From Microbacterium foliorum (GTDB lineage Bacteria; Actinomycetota; Actinomycetes; Actinomycetales; Microbacteriaceae), in assembly GCF_003367705.1 (NCBI RefSeq), contig NZ_CP031425.1, positions 2,108,001 to 2,172,000 on the forward strand: 64,000 nt of DNA, read 5' to 3'. Each line of letters opens with the position of its first letter. Position 1 is the first letter of the stretch. The notes beneath the pieces were generated by a model. It was given only the letters and a program-made list of their open reading frames with translations, made no database searches and had not been told where the DNA came from. Positions 1 to 8,916 of this stretch are shown here, in pieces. A program made the position numbers and the translations under genes.

Positions 1-2
1 TC

Positions 3-329
3 CGCGGCATCTACAACTGCGATGTCACGCTTCTCGACCAGGTGTTCCACCCCGCGAGTTCGCTGTTCGATGTCGATGAGGGTGTGGTGACGGTCGATCC
101 GTATCCCGCCTGGCGGCACGTCGTCGAGAACCGGGCATCTCCGGCGTCGATCGGCCAGGCGCGCGAGGAGGAGGTGCTCTCGATCGACTGGCTCTCGGAT
201 GCCGCAGCAGTCGTGCACGTGCGACTGCGGGTGATCGACAGCATCTTCGTGGATCAGCTCTCTTTCGTCGATGGACCGCACGGGTGGCAGATCGTCGCGA
301 AGGTGTGGCACCTGGAATCCACCCTCTAG
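3..329 (+). CDS. NTF2-like / lumazine-binding-like protein, 5' end outside window
   Basis: The reading frame is open from the first bases of the window to a TAG at 327-329, so only the last ~108 residues are visible and the true start lies upstream. The visible part reads like the small alpha+beta-barrel fold of SnoaL/NTF2 or 'putative lumazine-binding' proteins: an N-terminal RGIYNCD stretch, a LLDQVFHP helix, and paired strands near the end (VVHVRLRVIDSIFVDQ, WQIVAKVWHLE). Such proteins are mostly of unknown substrate. It converges on comEA. A later GTG at 42 is in frame, but the homologous-looking sequence before it argues that it is internal. Confidence 0.6.
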   Translation, partial: RGIYNCDVTLLDQVFHPASSLFDVDEGVVTVDPYPAWRHVVENRASPASIGQAREEEVLSIDWLSDAAAVVHVRLRVIDSIFVDQLSFVDGPHGWQIVAKVWHLESTL

Positions 330-342
330 GCCCCCGCCGCCC

Positions 343-381
343 GCCGAGCGCTCGCCGCCCCCGTCGCCGAGCGCTCGGCGG
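343..381. terminator. Palindromic region between convergent genes
   Basis: The 64-bp gap between two convergent genes holds two copies of CGCCGAGCGCTCG, and the second is part of the perfect palindrome CGCCGAGCGCTCGGCG (366-381). There is no T-tract. It could terminate transcription from both sides; this is inferred from position and symmetry only. Confidence 0.4.
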
Positions 382-392
382 CGGTTCGCACA

Positions 393-992
393 TCACACCC
401 TCACCCCGTCTCGAATGCCCGCGAGGAGCTTCTCACCGATGCCGGGTACGGCGAGCAGGTCGTCGACGGACTGGAATCGGCCGTTGTCCTCCCGCCAGGC
501 GATGATTCGTTCGGCCAGCGCGGGGCCGATCCGCGGCAGTGTCTCCAACGCGGCCTGATCGGCAGCGTTCAGATCGACGAGACCGTCATCAGGGCCTGTC
601 GCGCCCGGCTCAGCCCCCGTCGCACCGATGGCCGGAACGACGATCTGCTCCCCGTCGGAGAGCACCCTGGCAAGATTCACCGCCGCCAGGTCGGCGGCGT
701 CGGTCGTTCCTCCTGCCGCGGCGATCGCGTCGACGAGACGCGAATCGACATCGAGCACGTAGAGTCCGGGAACCTCCACGGCGCCGAGCACATGGACGTA
801 CAGCTCGCCCGAGGAACCGGCGTCGATCGCGGCATCCGTCGCCAGCGGCACCGATTCGGTCGGAGGCGCCTGCCCCCGCATCAGCCCGAGCCCCACCGCG
901 ACGGAGAGCACGACGAGCGCGACGACGATCGCGGCGCCCACACTCAGGCGGAGCACCCGGGGACGGGGCGACGCGGCGGGCGGATCTGGCAT
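393..992 (-). CDS. comEA: ComEA-type DNA-binding competence protein
   Basis: This 199-residue protein has an N-terminal transmembrane anchor (about residues 15-37), an SLBB domain (about 63-125, starting ELYVHVLGAVEVPG) and a C-terminal tandem helix-hairpin-helix (about 138-199, LVDLNAADQAALETLPRIGPALAERI). This is the ComEA layout: a membrane-anchored receptor that binds incoming double-stranded DNA outside the cell. ComEA normally sits just before comEC, the DNA channel, but here a plus-strand gene converges 64 bp downstream, so comEC is not adjacent. The ATG lies six bases after a TAGCGT hexamer, which suggests a leaderless mRNA. Confidence 0.88.
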   Translation of the reverse strand: MPDPPAASPRPRVLRLSVGAAIVVALVVLSVAVGLGLMRGQAPPTESVPLATDAAIDAGSSGELYVHVLGAVEVPGLYVLDVDSRLVDAIAAAGGTTDAADLAAVNLARVLSDGEQIVVPAIGATGAEPGATGPDDGLVDLNAADQAALETLPRIGPALAERIIAWREDNGRFQSVDDLLAVPGIGEKLLAGIRDGVRV

Positions 993-998
993 TCCGCA

Positions 999-1004
999 AC
1001 GCTA
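999..1004 (-). promoter_or_regulatory. -10 hexamer of leaderless comEA
   Basis: TAGCGT on the minus strand is followed by exactly six bases and the comEA ATG, so transcription should begin at or next to the start codon. No Shine-Dalgarno sequence fits in that space. Confidence 0.5.
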
Positions 1005-1029
1005 GGGGCGCGGGCGGTCACCCCTGACG

Positions 1030-1074
1030 CATCCGGCCGCTCTGCGTGAGGAACCCACGGAGAGCGGCCGGATG
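1030..1074 (-). terminator. Inverted repeat downstream of leuS
   Basis: A perfect 14-bp stem (CATCCGGCCGCTCT at 1030-1043 pairing with 1061-1074) surrounds a 17-base loop between the leuS stop and the comEA promoter. There is no T-tract, so it is a likely but not canonical intrinsic terminator for leuS. Confidence 0.5.
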
Positions 1075-1113
1075 TGCAGAGCGAGAGCCCTGAGGAAGAA
1101 CGCGTGTGGCTGG

Positions 1114-3705
1114 TCAGCCCTTGACGACGATGCTGACGATCTTGGGCGCGCGCACGACGACCTTGACGATCTCCCGATCGCCGATCGAGCGGATCACGCG
1201 CTCGTCCGCACGGGCGAGCGCTTCGAGGTCCGCCTCGCCGATACGGGCCGGCACCTCGAGCTGCGCACGCACCTTGCCACCCACCTGCACGACCGCCGTC
1301 ACCGTGTCCTCGACGAGGAGCGCGGGGTCGGCCGAGCGCCAGGCGACGAGGCCCACCGAGGGCTCGTGCCCGAGGATCTCCCACATCTCCTCCGCCGTGT
1401 GCGGGGCGATGAGGTCGAGCATCACCGCAAGGGTCTCCGCCGCTTCGCGGACCGCCGGATCGGCCGCGCCTGCCGCACCGTCGATGGTCTTGCGGGTGAT
1501 GTTCGCGAGCTCCATCAGACGCGCGACGAGCACGTTGAACTTGGTCTGCTCGACGAGCGCCGGGGCTTCGGAGAGCAGCTTGTGCGTGGCGCGTCGCAGG
1601 GCGGCGTCGCCGCCGGCGAAGACCACATCGACCGGGCTCGCGACCTCGTTGGCGATGCGCAGCGCGCGTGCCAGGAACTTCTGAGCACCCGTGGTCGAGA
1701 CGTCTGCCCAGTCCTTGTCGTCCTCCACCGGGCCTGCGAACGCGAGACCGACACGCAGCGCATCGGCGCCATAGGCGTCGAGCTCCTCCTCGAACAGCAC
1801 CAGGTTGCCCTTGCTCTTCGACATCTTCGCGCCGTCGAGCAGGACCATGCCCTGGTTGATGAGGTTCGAGAACGGCTCTGTGAAGTCGATCAGGCCCATG
1901 TCGAACAGCACCTTGGTGATGAAGCGCGCGTAGAGCAGGTGCAGGATGGCGTGCTCGACGCCGCCGATGTAGGAGTCGACCGGCGACCAGCGAGCCGCCT
2001 GCTTCGGGTCGAACGCCACGGTCTCGCTGTTCGGCGAGAGGAAGCGCAGGAAGTACCACGAGCTGTCGACGAACGTGTCCATGGTGTCGGGATCGCGCAG
2101 CACCGGGTCGCCGCTCTCGGCGTCGACCGTGCGCACCCAGCTCTCCGCCGCACCCAGCGGCGACGACCCCTTCGGCTTCAGGTCGAGACCCTCGACGCTG
2201 GGCAGCTTCACCGGCAGCTGGTCTTCGGGAACCGGGATGATCCGACCGTCCTCGGCGTGCAGCATCGGGATGGGCGTGCCCCAGAAACGCTGACGCGAGA
2301 TCAGCCAGTCGCGCAGACGGTAGTTCTTCGCGGCACGACCCGTGCCGGTGGACTCCAGCTGCTCGATCGCACGGGCGATCGCGTTGCGCTTCGAGAGGCC
2401 GTTGAGCGCGCCGGAGTTGATCATCCGCCCCTCGCCCGTGAGGGCGATGCCGGTGGATGCCGGGTTCTGCTCGTCGAGCGCCGCGCCGGTGTCGATCGGC
2501 ACGCCCTCTTCGTCGACCTCGATGACCGGCATCGCACCGGTGATGGGGGCCGTGGTGTCCACGACGACCTTGACGGGCAGATCGAAGGCGCGGGCGAAGT
2601 CGAGGTCGCGCTGATCGTGAGCAGGCACGGCCATCACCGCGCCGTGGCCGTAGTCGGCCAGCACGTAGTCGGCCGCCCAGACCGGCAGCTTCTCGCCGTT
2701 GACCGGGTTGATGGCGTAGCGCTCCAGGAACACGCCGGTCTTGGGGCGATCGGTCGCCTGCCGGTCGACGTCGGTGGTCTTCTGCACGTCGGCGAGGTAC
2801 TTCTGGAAGCGGGCGCGCACCTCGTCGGGCGCATCGGCCGCGATCTCGCTCGCCAGATCGGAGTCGGGGGCGACCACGAAGAACGTCGCTCCGTGCAGCG
2901 TGTCGGGGCGCGTGGAGAACACGGTGACGGGCTCGTCGCGTCCCTCGATGCGGAAGTCGACGTCAGCGCCGATGGAGCGCCCGATCCAGTTGCGCTGCAT
3001 CTGCAGCACCTTGTGCGGCCAGAACCCCTCGAGCTGGTTCAGGTCGTCGAGCAGTCGGTCGGCGTAATCGGTGATCTTGAAGTACCACTGCGTCAGCTTC
3101 TTCTTCACGACCTCCGCACCGCAGCGATCGCAGCGCCCGTCGACGACCTGCTCGTTCGCCAGCACGGTCTGGTCGTTCGGGCACCAGTTCACGGCGCTCT
3201 TCTTGCGGTAGGCGAGGCCGCGCTCGTGCAGCTTCAGGAACAGCCACTGGTTCCAGCGGTAGTACTCGGGATCCGAGGTGTGCAGCACGCGGGACCAGTC
3301 GAACGAGACACCGTAGTTCCGGAACGCCTGCTTCTGCTGGGCGATGTTCTGGTACGTCCACTCACGCGGGTCCGCCCCCTGGCGGATCGCCGCGTTCTCG
3401 GCAGGCAGACCGAAGGAGTCCCACCCGATGGGGTTGAGGACGTTGTGCCCGCGGTGACGCCAGAACCGGGCCACGATGTCGGAGTACAGGTAGTTCTCGG
3501 CGTGCCCCATGTGCAGGTCGCCGGACGGGTACGGGAACATCGCCAGCACGTAGCGGCGCGGCCGCGTGTCGTCGTCGCCGCCGGTGAGGAACGTCTCGTT
3601 CTCCGCCCAGTACTTCTGCCACTTGGCCTGGATAGCGTGCGCCGAGGAGGTCTCCTCGTCGACGGGAGAGGTGGACAGGTTCTCAGACAACGAACGCACG
3701 ACCAA
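1114..3705 (-). CDS. leuS: Leucyl-tRNA synthetase
   Basis: This cytoplasmic class Ia synthetase charges tRNA-Leu. Of its 863 residues, the HMGH signature sits at 65-68 ([16 protein letters not shown]) and KMSKS at 627-631, with the [13 protein letters not shown] helix and a CP1 editing insert between them and an anticodon-binding C-terminus. The length is normal for bacterial LeuRS. The start is uncertain: the most upstream candidate is a TTG (3705), with a GTG two codons later, and no convincing ribosome site is visible. pabB ends 18 bp upstream in the same direction, so leuS may be read from the pabB promoter. Confidence 0.95.
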   Translation of the reverse strand: MVVRSLSENLSTSPVDEETSSAHAIQAKWQKYWAENETFLTGGDDDTRPRRYVLAMFPYPSGDLHMGHAENYLYSDIVARFWRHRGHNVLNPIGWDSFGLPAENAAIRQGADPREWTYQNIAQQKQAFRNYGVSFDWSRVLHTSDPEYYRWNQWLFLKLHERGLAYRKKSAVNWCPNDQTVLANEQVVDGRCDRCGAEVVKKKLTQWYFKITDYADRLLDDLNQLEGFWPHKVLQMQRNWIGRSIGADVDFRIEGRDEPVTVFSTRPDTLHGATFFVVAPDSDLASEIAADAPDEVRARFQKYLADVQKTTDVDRQATDRPKTGVFLERYAINPVNGEKLPVWAADYVLADYGHGAVMAVPAHDQRDLDFARAFDLPVKVVVDTTAPITGAMPVIEVDEEGVPIDTGAALDEQNPASTGIALTGEGRMINSGALNGLSKRNAIARAIEQLESTGTGRAAKNYRLRDWLISRQRFWGTPIPMLHAEDGRIIPVPEDQLPVKLPSVEGLDLKPKGSSPLGAAESWVRTVDAESGDPVLRDPDTMDTFVDSSWYFLRFLSPNSETVAFDPKQAARWSPVDSYIGGVEHAILHLLYARFITKVLFDMGLIDFTEPFSNLINQGMVLLDGAKMSKSKGNLVLFEEELDAYGADALRVGLAFAGPVEDDKDWADVSTTGAQKFLARALRIANEVASPVDVVFAGGDAALRRATHKLLSEAPALVEQTKFNVLVARLMELANITRKTIDGAAGAADPAVREAAETLAVMLDLIAPHTAEEMWEILGHEPSVGLVAWRSADPALLVEDTVTAVVQVGGKVRAQLEVPARIGEADLEALARADERVIRSIGDREIVKVVVRAPKIVSIVVKG

Positions 3706-3723
3706 TCTGATGGGAAAAGGGGA

Positions 3724-5049
3724 TCAGCTCAGGATATCGGAAGCCCAGGCCGCGGGCGTTTCCGTACCGAGAGCAGCAAGGGGTGCGCGGGCTTTGGTCG
3801 CCACCTCCGCGACCTCCCTGGCGGCGACGGATCCCCAGGTGATCCCGCCGCCGGCTCCGACCACGGCGCGATCGCCGTCGATGACGATGCTGCGGATGAC
3901 CATCGCCAGGTCGAGTCCGCCGTCGTCGCCGATGTATCCGAAGCACCCCGCATAGACACCGCGCGGCCCGGCCTCGAGGTCGTGCAGACGCGTCATCGCC
4001 GACAGCTTCGGCGCCCCCGTCATGCTGCCGGCCGGAAAGGCGGCCGTGAAGAGATCTCCGACCGTCGCCCCGTCGGCGGCCGTGCCGCTGACCGTGCTGA
4101 CCAGCTGGTGCACGGCCGGGTACGTCTCGACCTGCCACAGCGCCTCGACACGGATCGACCCTGGTACGCACACACGCGAGAGGTCATTGCGCATCAGATC
4201 GACGATCATCACGTTCTCGGCGCGCTCCTTCGCGTCGACGGCGAGTTCTGCGGCGAGCGCGGCATCGGACTCAGCGTCCTGACCGCGCGGCCTGGTGCCC
4301 TTGATCGGCCGGGTGCGGATCACTCCGCCCTCGGCGTGCAGGAACTGCTCGGGGCTCGCACTGAGCAGCGTCCGCCCCCCGATGCGCACGAACCCGCCGT
4401 GGTGCGCGGGGGTCGCCGAGCGGAGTCGACGGTACGCGGATGCCGCGTCGTGTGCGCCCTCGACGGTGAAGCGCGTCGTGAGGCAGAGCTGGTAGGCGAT
4501 GCCCTGTCGGATGAGATCGCGGCAGCGCTCGATCAGCACTGCGTACTCCTCGGGAGTGTGCCGTGCATCGGCGATCGTGGAGGTGTCGGGAAGCGGTGCG
4601 GCCTGCGACACGGGCGATCCGCTGCCCGCGATTCGGGCGACTTCGTCCACCCACTCGGCGAGATCACTCCGGGGCGCGGAGACCCAGGTGCGGCCGGTCC
4701 TGTGGTCGAGGGCGACGAGACGGGTCACCTGCAGCCACGCGCCGTCGGCCTCGTCGGCCTCGCCGGACACCGGAGCACCGGCGGCGCGAGCACCGGTCTC
4801 GTAGTCCTGCCAGCCGACCCAGCCTCCGCGCAGCGGCGGATGATCGGGGTCCGTGACGCGCCCGCCGGCGAGGGGAACACCGGCGGGGAACTCACCTCGC
4901 TCCCCCGTTCCGATGAAGCTCCACCCCTCGACGGCGTCGGCGCCCGCGTCGAGCCAGAACAGGTCGGCCCATCGCGCTTCGAGCGCGAGGAAGAGTGCGA
5001 GGGGCTCGACCTCGGCGGAGAGGATGCGGGCGCTCAGACGTTCGGGCAC
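3724..5049 (-). CDS. pabB: Aminodeoxychorismate synthase component I
   Basis: This 441-residue chorismate-binding enzyme belongs to the TrpE/PabB/MenF family. The motif PIKGTRPRG is the PabB form: the lysine replaces the alanine usual in TrpE and marks formation of 4-amino-4-deoxychorismate for folate synthesis. The core also shows ERAENVMIVDLMRNDLSRV and GSMTGAPK. No pabA amidotransferase or pabC lyase is adjacent. The GTG start follows a TAGGCT hexamer by six bases, so the mRNA is probably leaderless; dedA diverges 41 bp away. An anthranilate synthase role is less likely because of the PIKGT motif. Confidence 0.88.
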   Translation of the reverse strand: MPERLSARILSAEVEPLALFLALEARWADLFWLDAGADAVEGWSFIGTGERGEFPAGVPLAGGRVTDPDHPPLRGGWVGWQDYETGARAAGAPVSGEADEADGAWLQVTRLVALDHRTGRTWVSAPRSDLAEWVDEVARIAGSGSPVSQAAPLPDTSTIADARHTPEEYAVLIERCRDLIRQGIAYQLCLTTRFTVEGAHDAASAYRRLRSATPAHHGGFVRIGGRTLLSASPEQFLHAEGGVIRTRPIKGTRPRGQDAESDAALAAELAVDAKERAENVMIVDLMRNDLSRVCVPGSIRVEALWQVETYPAVHQLVSTVSGTAADGATVGDLFTAAFPAGSMTGAPKLSAMTRLHDLEAGPRGVYAGCFGYIGDDGGLDLAMVIRSIVIDGDRAVVGAGGGITWGSVAAREVAEVATKARAPLAALGTETPAAWASDILS

Positions 5050-5055
5050 GTTCTC

Positions 5056-5061
5056 AGCCTA
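5056..5061 (-). promoter_or_regulatory. -10 hexamer of leaderless pabB
   Basis: TAGGCT on the minus strand is followed by six bases (GAGAAC) and the GTG start of pabB. It lies back to back with the dedA -10. Confidence 0.55.
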
Positions 5062-5078
5062 GGCCGCGGCGACTCCCG

Positions 5079-5084
5079 TACTCT
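5079..5084 (+). promoter_or_regulatory. -10 hexamer of leaderless dedA-family gene
   Basis: TACTCT is followed by six bases (CGAGGA) and GTG at 5091. The GAGGA touches the start codon, too close to act as a Shine-Dalgarno sequence, which favours leaderless initiation. Confidence 0.45.
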
Positions 5085-5090
5085 CGAGGA

Positions 5091-5771
5091 GTGGACGAGC
5101 TCGTACCGTGGTTGATCGACTTCATGAGGTCGATCGATCCGATCGCCCGCACACTGATCGCCGGCGTCGCCGTGCTCCTCGAGACGAGCGTGCTGATCGG
5201 TCTGATCTTCCCCGGCGACACGGTGGTCCTCGTCGCATCCATCGGTATCACCACGGTCCCTCAGGGCGTCGCGATGGTCCTCGCGGTGGTGATCGGTGCG
5301 CTGATCGGCGAGAGCATCGGCTTCTGGCTCGGTCGATGGATCGGTCCGCACATCCGCGCCTCCTGGGTGGGCCGGCGCGTCGGCGAGGAGAACTGGGTGC
5401 GCGCCGAACGCTATCTGGCGCGACGGGGCGGCATCGCCATATTCCTGTCGCGCTTCCTTCCCGTGCTGCATTCACTGGTCCCCCTCACCGTGGGCATGAG
5501 CCACTACTCCTACCGCCGCTTCCTCGCATGGACGGCCCCCGCCTGCCTGCTGTGGGCGACCGCGTACGTGAGCATCACGTCTCTCGCGGCGGGAAGCTTC
5601 GATGAACTCGCGGACCGCGTGCACTACGCGGGGTACATCTTCGTGGGGATCATCGCCCTGTTCCTCCTCGCGGTGTTCATCGGCAAGAAGGTGCTGTCGC
5701 GTCTCGAAGCCCGTCACCTCGACATCTCCGATGCGGCGGGCGCGGACGAGGCGACCGACGTGAAAGACTGA
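5091..5771 (+). CDS. DedA-family membrane protein
   Basis: This 226-residue protein has several transmembrane segments and the DedA/SNARE-associated core: FPGDTVVLVAS, then GRWIGPHIR, then the conserved re-entrant region FLSRFLPVLHSLVPLTVGMSHYSYRRFL. DedA proteins act as lipid carriers or flippases, with reported roles in undecaprenyl-phosphate or phosphatidylethanolamine transport. The GTG at 5091 was chosen because it begins the conserved region and matches the leaderless layout; a longer reading frame runs 96 bases upstream but is arginine-rich and unlike a DedA start. The App1-type phosphatase begins 4 bp after the stop, so the two are probably co-transcribed. Confidence 0.88.
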   Translation: MDELVPWLIDFMRSIDPIARTLIAGVAVLLETSVLIGLIFPGDTVVLVASIGITTVPQGVAMVLAVVIGALIGESIGFWLGRWIGPHIRASWVGRRVGEENWVRAERYLARRGGIAIFLSRFLPVLHSLVPLTVGMSHYSYRRFLAWTAPACLLWATAYVSITSLAAGSFDELADRVHYAGYIFVGIIALFLLAVFIGKKVLSRLEARHLDISDAAGADEATDVKD

Positions 5772-5775
5772 AGCA

Positions 5776-6801
5776 ATGGCTTCGTCACCCCCGACGCCCC
5801 GGATCCACTGGTTCGCGCGTCTCGAACACCGCCTCCACGTATGGCGGGAAAAACGAGCGCGCCGCCGGGGTCGTACCGCGACCATCCTCCCGTTCCCCGG
5901 CTACGGCGGACCCGGATGGGTGCGTGTCGTGGGTCGCGTGCTCATCGTGCCTCCCGCCCGCAGCACCAAGGACGGCGAGCTGGCGAGTGTGCGCGGGTGG
6001 CGCAGCTTCGTCGGCATCCCGGTCAGTTTCGCGAAGGTCACCGTGCGGATCGGGGACACCGATCACGACGTCGTCGCGGATCGGGGCGGTGTGATCGACT
6101 CGGTCGTCCACGCGGATCTCGACCCCGGATGGCAGAACTTCACCTTCTCGGTGGAGGGCGGGGATCCGGTCGAGGCGACTGCGTTCATCGTCGCGGCGTC
6201 CACGCACTTCGGTGTGGTGTCGGATGTCGATGACACGGTCATGGTGACAGCTCTCCCCCGTCCTTTTATCGCGGCCTGGAACTCGTTCGTCGTCGACGAG
6301 CACGCACGCCTCCCCGTCCCCGGTATGGCGGTGCTCCTCGACCAGGTGCTGCGCGAGCACCCCGGCGCTCCGATGGTCTACCTCTCCACGGGCGCCTGGA
6401 ACGTGGCTCCGACGTTGCGACGCTTCCTCGGTCGCCACCTGTTCCCCTCCGGATCCATGCTCCTCACCGACTGGGGGCCCACGCACGACCGGTGGTTCCG
6501 CAGCGGCCGCGAGCACAAGCTCACCAACCTCCGTCGACTCGCCACGGAGTTCCCCCACGTGAAGTGGCTGCTCATCGGAGACGACGGTCAGCACGACGAG
6601 GCGATCTACTCCGAGTTCATGGAGGAGCACCCCACCTCGGTCGCCGGCGTCGCGATCCGCCGACTGCTGCCGGCCGAGGCCGTGCTCGCCGGTGGTCGAG
6701 CAGGTCGAGAGCCGCACTCCGAGGACGTCGCTCCCTGGGTCAGTGCCGAAGACGGCGCAGGACTCCGCGACCTGCTGGGCGAAGCCGGCATCCTCCGCTG
6801 A
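5776..6801 (+). CDS. App1-type phosphatase (DUF2183 family)
   Basis: This 341-residue protein ends in the APP1 catalytic domain. The key motif is SDVDDTVM with D150, D152 and T154, a haloacid-dehalogenase-like DxDxT nucleophile loop, followed by LSTGAWN (second motif) and LLIGDDGQHDEAIY (acidic fourth motif). The yeast founder App1 is a phosphatidate phosphatase. The N-terminal ~140 residues form the beta-rich domain usual for bacterial members. There is no signal peptide. The upstream dedA-family gene suggests a membrane-lipid role, but the bacterial substrate is unproven. Confidence 0.85.
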   Translation: MASSPPTPRIHWFARLEHRLHVWREKRARRRGRTATILPFPGYGGPGWVRVVGRVLIVPPARSTKDGELASVRGWRSFVGIPVSFAKVTVRIGDTDHDVVADRGGVIDSVVHADLDPGWQNFTFSVEGGDPVEATAFIVAASTHFGVVSDVDDTVMVTALPRPFIAAWNSFVVDEHARLPVPGMAVLLDQVLREHPGAPMVYLSTGAWNVAPTLRRFLGRHLFPSGSMLLTDWGPTHDRWFRSGREHKLTNLRRLATEFPHVKWLLIGDDGQHDEAIYSEFMEEHPTSVAGVAIRRLLPAEAVLAGGRAGREPHSEDVAPWVSAEDGAGLRDLLGEAGILR

Positions 6802-6802
6802 C

Positions 6803-7672
6803 ATGAGCACCTCCCTCCCCCGCCACGTCTGGCTGGAGCGCGAGCACGAGCATCAGGCCCGGGCGGACGCGCTCACCGCCGCACACCGCGAGCGCGCGTC
6901 GCGGCGCGAGAAGCATCCGGTCTGGGACTTCCTCTTCACCTATTACAGCTACAAGCCGGCGCAGCTGCGCCGCTGGCATCCGGGCGCCGGCGTCGAGCTC
7001 GAGGACGCTCCCGAACGCCGATCCTGGCGCTGGTACACCGCGGGATCCACGCCCGATGGTGTGACGCCCGACGCGGCGCTCTTCGCCCACGAGAAGTCCG
7101 ACCTGGCGGGACTCATCGAGCGGATGCTGCGCCGCACCGCCTCACGCCCGGGGCAGTTCGGCTGCTTCGGACTGCACGAGTGGGCGATGGTGTACCGCGC
7201 AGACGAGCACCGGCACGCCGTCGCTCTGCGTCTCGGCCAGGCCGGAACCGATCGCGTCGTCGAGGCGCATGATCTCCGCTGCACGCACTTCGACGCCTTC
7301 CGGTTCTTCACCCCTGAGGCCGTGCCCCGCAATCGCTCGCCTCTGACCCGCGACGACCAGTCACTGTTCGAGCAGCCCGGATGCCTGCACGCCGGCATGG
7401 ATCTGTACAAGTGGGCGCTGAAGCTGGGCCCCCTCGTGCCGGGTGAGCTCCTGCTCGACGCCTTCGAGCTGGCGAGGGACATCAGGCTCCTCGACATGCA
7501 GGCCGCGCCCTACGACCTGTCGGCATGGGACGTCGTCCCGGTGCCGATCGAGACCGCCGAGGGCAAGGCCGAGTACGTCCGCCAGCAGCGCGGCTTCGCC
7601 GAGCGGGGAACGCGGCTGCGTGCCGACCTGCTCGATGCCTGGCTCGGCACGCCCGTCGCCGCGCACCTCTGA
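6803..7672 (+). CDS. Conserved actinobacterial protein usually labelled 3-methyladenine DNA glycosylase
   Basis: This 289-residue soluble protein starts at an ATG 1 bp after the App1 stop. It matches a family I recall in actinobacterial genomes, with conserved stretches HPVWDFLFTYYSYKPAQLRRWHPG, FGCFGLHEWAMVY, and LDMQAAPYDLS near the C-terminus. Databases often call it 3-methyladenine DNA glycosylase, but I see no HhH-GPD motif and no AlkA- or Tag-like signature, so I would treat that name as unproven. The conserved tryptophans, tyrosines and histidines suggest a binding pocket. It converges on the GH3 gene with only 6 bp between stops. Confidence 0.75.
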   Translation: MSTSLPRHVWLEREHEHQARADALTAAHRERASRREKHPVWDFLFTYYSYKPAQLRRWHPGAGVELEDAPERRSWRWYTAGSTPDGVTPDAALFAHEKSDLAGLIERMLRRTASRPGQFGCFGLHEWAMVYRADEHRHAVALRLGQAGTDRVVEAHDLRCTHFDAFRFFTPEAVPRNRSPLTRDDQSLFEQPGCLHAGMDLYKWALKLGPLVPGELLLDAFELARDIRLLDMQAAPYDLSAWDVVPVPIETAEGKAEYVRQQRGFAERGTRLRADLLDAWLGTPVAAHL

Positions 7673-7678
7673 GCGGTC

Positions 7679-8911
7679 TCAGCCGGCGGGCTCGCAGTCG
7701 GGGCACAGCGCCCACTCGGCGCTCGCCGCGGTCGACTGCAACCGCAGGGTCATCACCCTCGTGGCGGCCTCCGCGAGGCGGTCTTCCGGCAGCGTGCCCG
7801 CGTCGACGGCCGCGCTGAGTCCTGCGGTGATCTGCCCCGCGGTCTCGGCGGTGGATCCGGCGATCATCAAGACCAGGTCCGTCCCGGCGGAGACCGCGGT
7901 GACGGCGTTCGCCACCGGGTCGGCGTATTCGGGGATGCCCGAGGATTGCAGCATCCCGAGATCGTCGGTGACGATGACGCCGTCGAAGCCGAGCTCCTCG
8001 CGAGCGATCTCGTGCCACCGCGGCGACAGCGAGGCGGGGGCCGGATCGACCGCCGTGTACGCGAGGTGCCCGAACATCAGCACGGATGCGCCCGCATCCA
8101 CCCCCGCGACGAAGGGGACCGCATCGCTCTCCCGCCACTCCTCGAGAGTCTTCGCGGTCTCGGGGATCGCGTGATGCGAGTCGCCCGGCGCGGCACCGTG
8201 TCCGGGAAAATGCTTCAGCGTCGACGCGATGAGCGCCTCCTGCGCCGTGGTCGCTGCCGCGACGCGATCAGCCGCTGACTGCGGGTCCGTCCCCAGCGCG
8301 CGTCCGAAGATGAACGACCCGGGGTCGGCGGTGACATCGGCGACCGTGCCGAAGTCGACCGAGATCCCGGCATCGGCGACGAGTGCGGCGCGCGCAGAGA
8401 AGGCCGCCGACGTCTCGGCGGCGGGAGACGTCTTGAGCGTCGTCGAGGCCGGGTAGGTGTCGCCGGGCAGACGGGAGACGATCCCGCCCTCCTGATCGAC
8501 GGCGACGAGAGGCGGCAGCTCGGGATCGACCGTGAGCGCATCGGTGATGGTCGTGAGCGCTGCGCCGTCGCCGGGGATGTTCGCGCCCATCAGGATGAAG
8601 CCGCCGAGCCCCTGTGCCATGTACTGCCGCAGAGCGGCTGTGTCCGTGGTCGGGATGTGTCCCATCACGATGCTCGCGGCCTGCTCTTCGATCGACATCT
8701 GCTCGACGAGCGCGGCGGCTCGGTGCTGCGGCCCCAGCCCCGCCTCGTCCGCCGGCGCGTCAGACCTCGGGCCCACGGCCGTCAGACCCTCGTTGTTCGG
8801 AGGAGTGCGCGTCGGGACGCCCTCGCCGACGACAGCCCCGTGGGCCGACGCCGACAGGCACAGTCCCATGATCACGGCCGTGGCGACGGCCACGGCCCGC
8901 CGTCGCGGCAC
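7679..8911 (-). CDS. Secreted glycoside hydrolase family 3 (NagZ-like beta-N-acetylhexosaminidase)
   Basis: This 410-residue enzyme has a GH3 N-terminal barrel only, as in NagZ. Diagnostic motifs are AVDQEGGIVSRLPG, LKHFPGHG (K233 onward) and FDGVIVTDDLGM, the last carrying the likely nucleophile aspartate. The GTG at 8911 gives a clear export signal (MPRRRAVAVATAVIMGLCLSAS), so it probably acts outside the membrane on peptidoglycan fragments or other GlcNAc glycans. Longer reading frames run into the upstream NAD(P)-binding gene and are rejected. The last residues contain a CPDC pair. The start is 5 bp after the neighbouring stop, so the pair may be one transcript. Confidence 0.88.
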   Translation of the reverse strand: MPRRRAVAVATAVIMGLCLSASAHGAVVGEGVPTRTPPNNEGLTAVGPRSDAPADEAGLGPQHRAAALVEQMSIEEQAASIVMGHIPTTDTAALRQYMAQGLGGFILMGANIPGDGAALTTITDALTVDPELPPLVAVDQEGGIVSRLPGDTYPASTTLKTSPAAETSAAFSARAALVADAGISVDFGTVADVTADPGSFIFGRALGTDPQSAADRVAAATTAQEALIASTLKHFPGHGAAPGDSHHAIPETAKTLEEWRESDAVPFVAGVDAGASVLMFGHLAYTAVDPAPASLSPRWHEIAREELGFDGVIVTDDLGMLQSSGIPEYADPVANAVTAVSAGTDLVLMIAGSTAETAGQITAGLSAAVDAGTLPEDRLAEAATRVMTLRLQSTAASAEWALCPDCEPAG

Positions 8912-8916
8912 CGCGC

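Noticed and set aside
4995..5090. Extending the dedA-family gene upstream to 4995
   Set aside because: The added residues are arginine-rich, unlike DedA starts, and they overlap pabB. The GTG at 5091 fits the leaderless layout.
1072..5115. A 1347-codon open frame on the plus strand opposite leuS and pabB
   Set aside because: It is a GC-driven shadow of two clear genes: the protein reads as arginine/histidine/aspartate-rich text with no domain, whereas leuS and pabB on the other strand are full of motifs.
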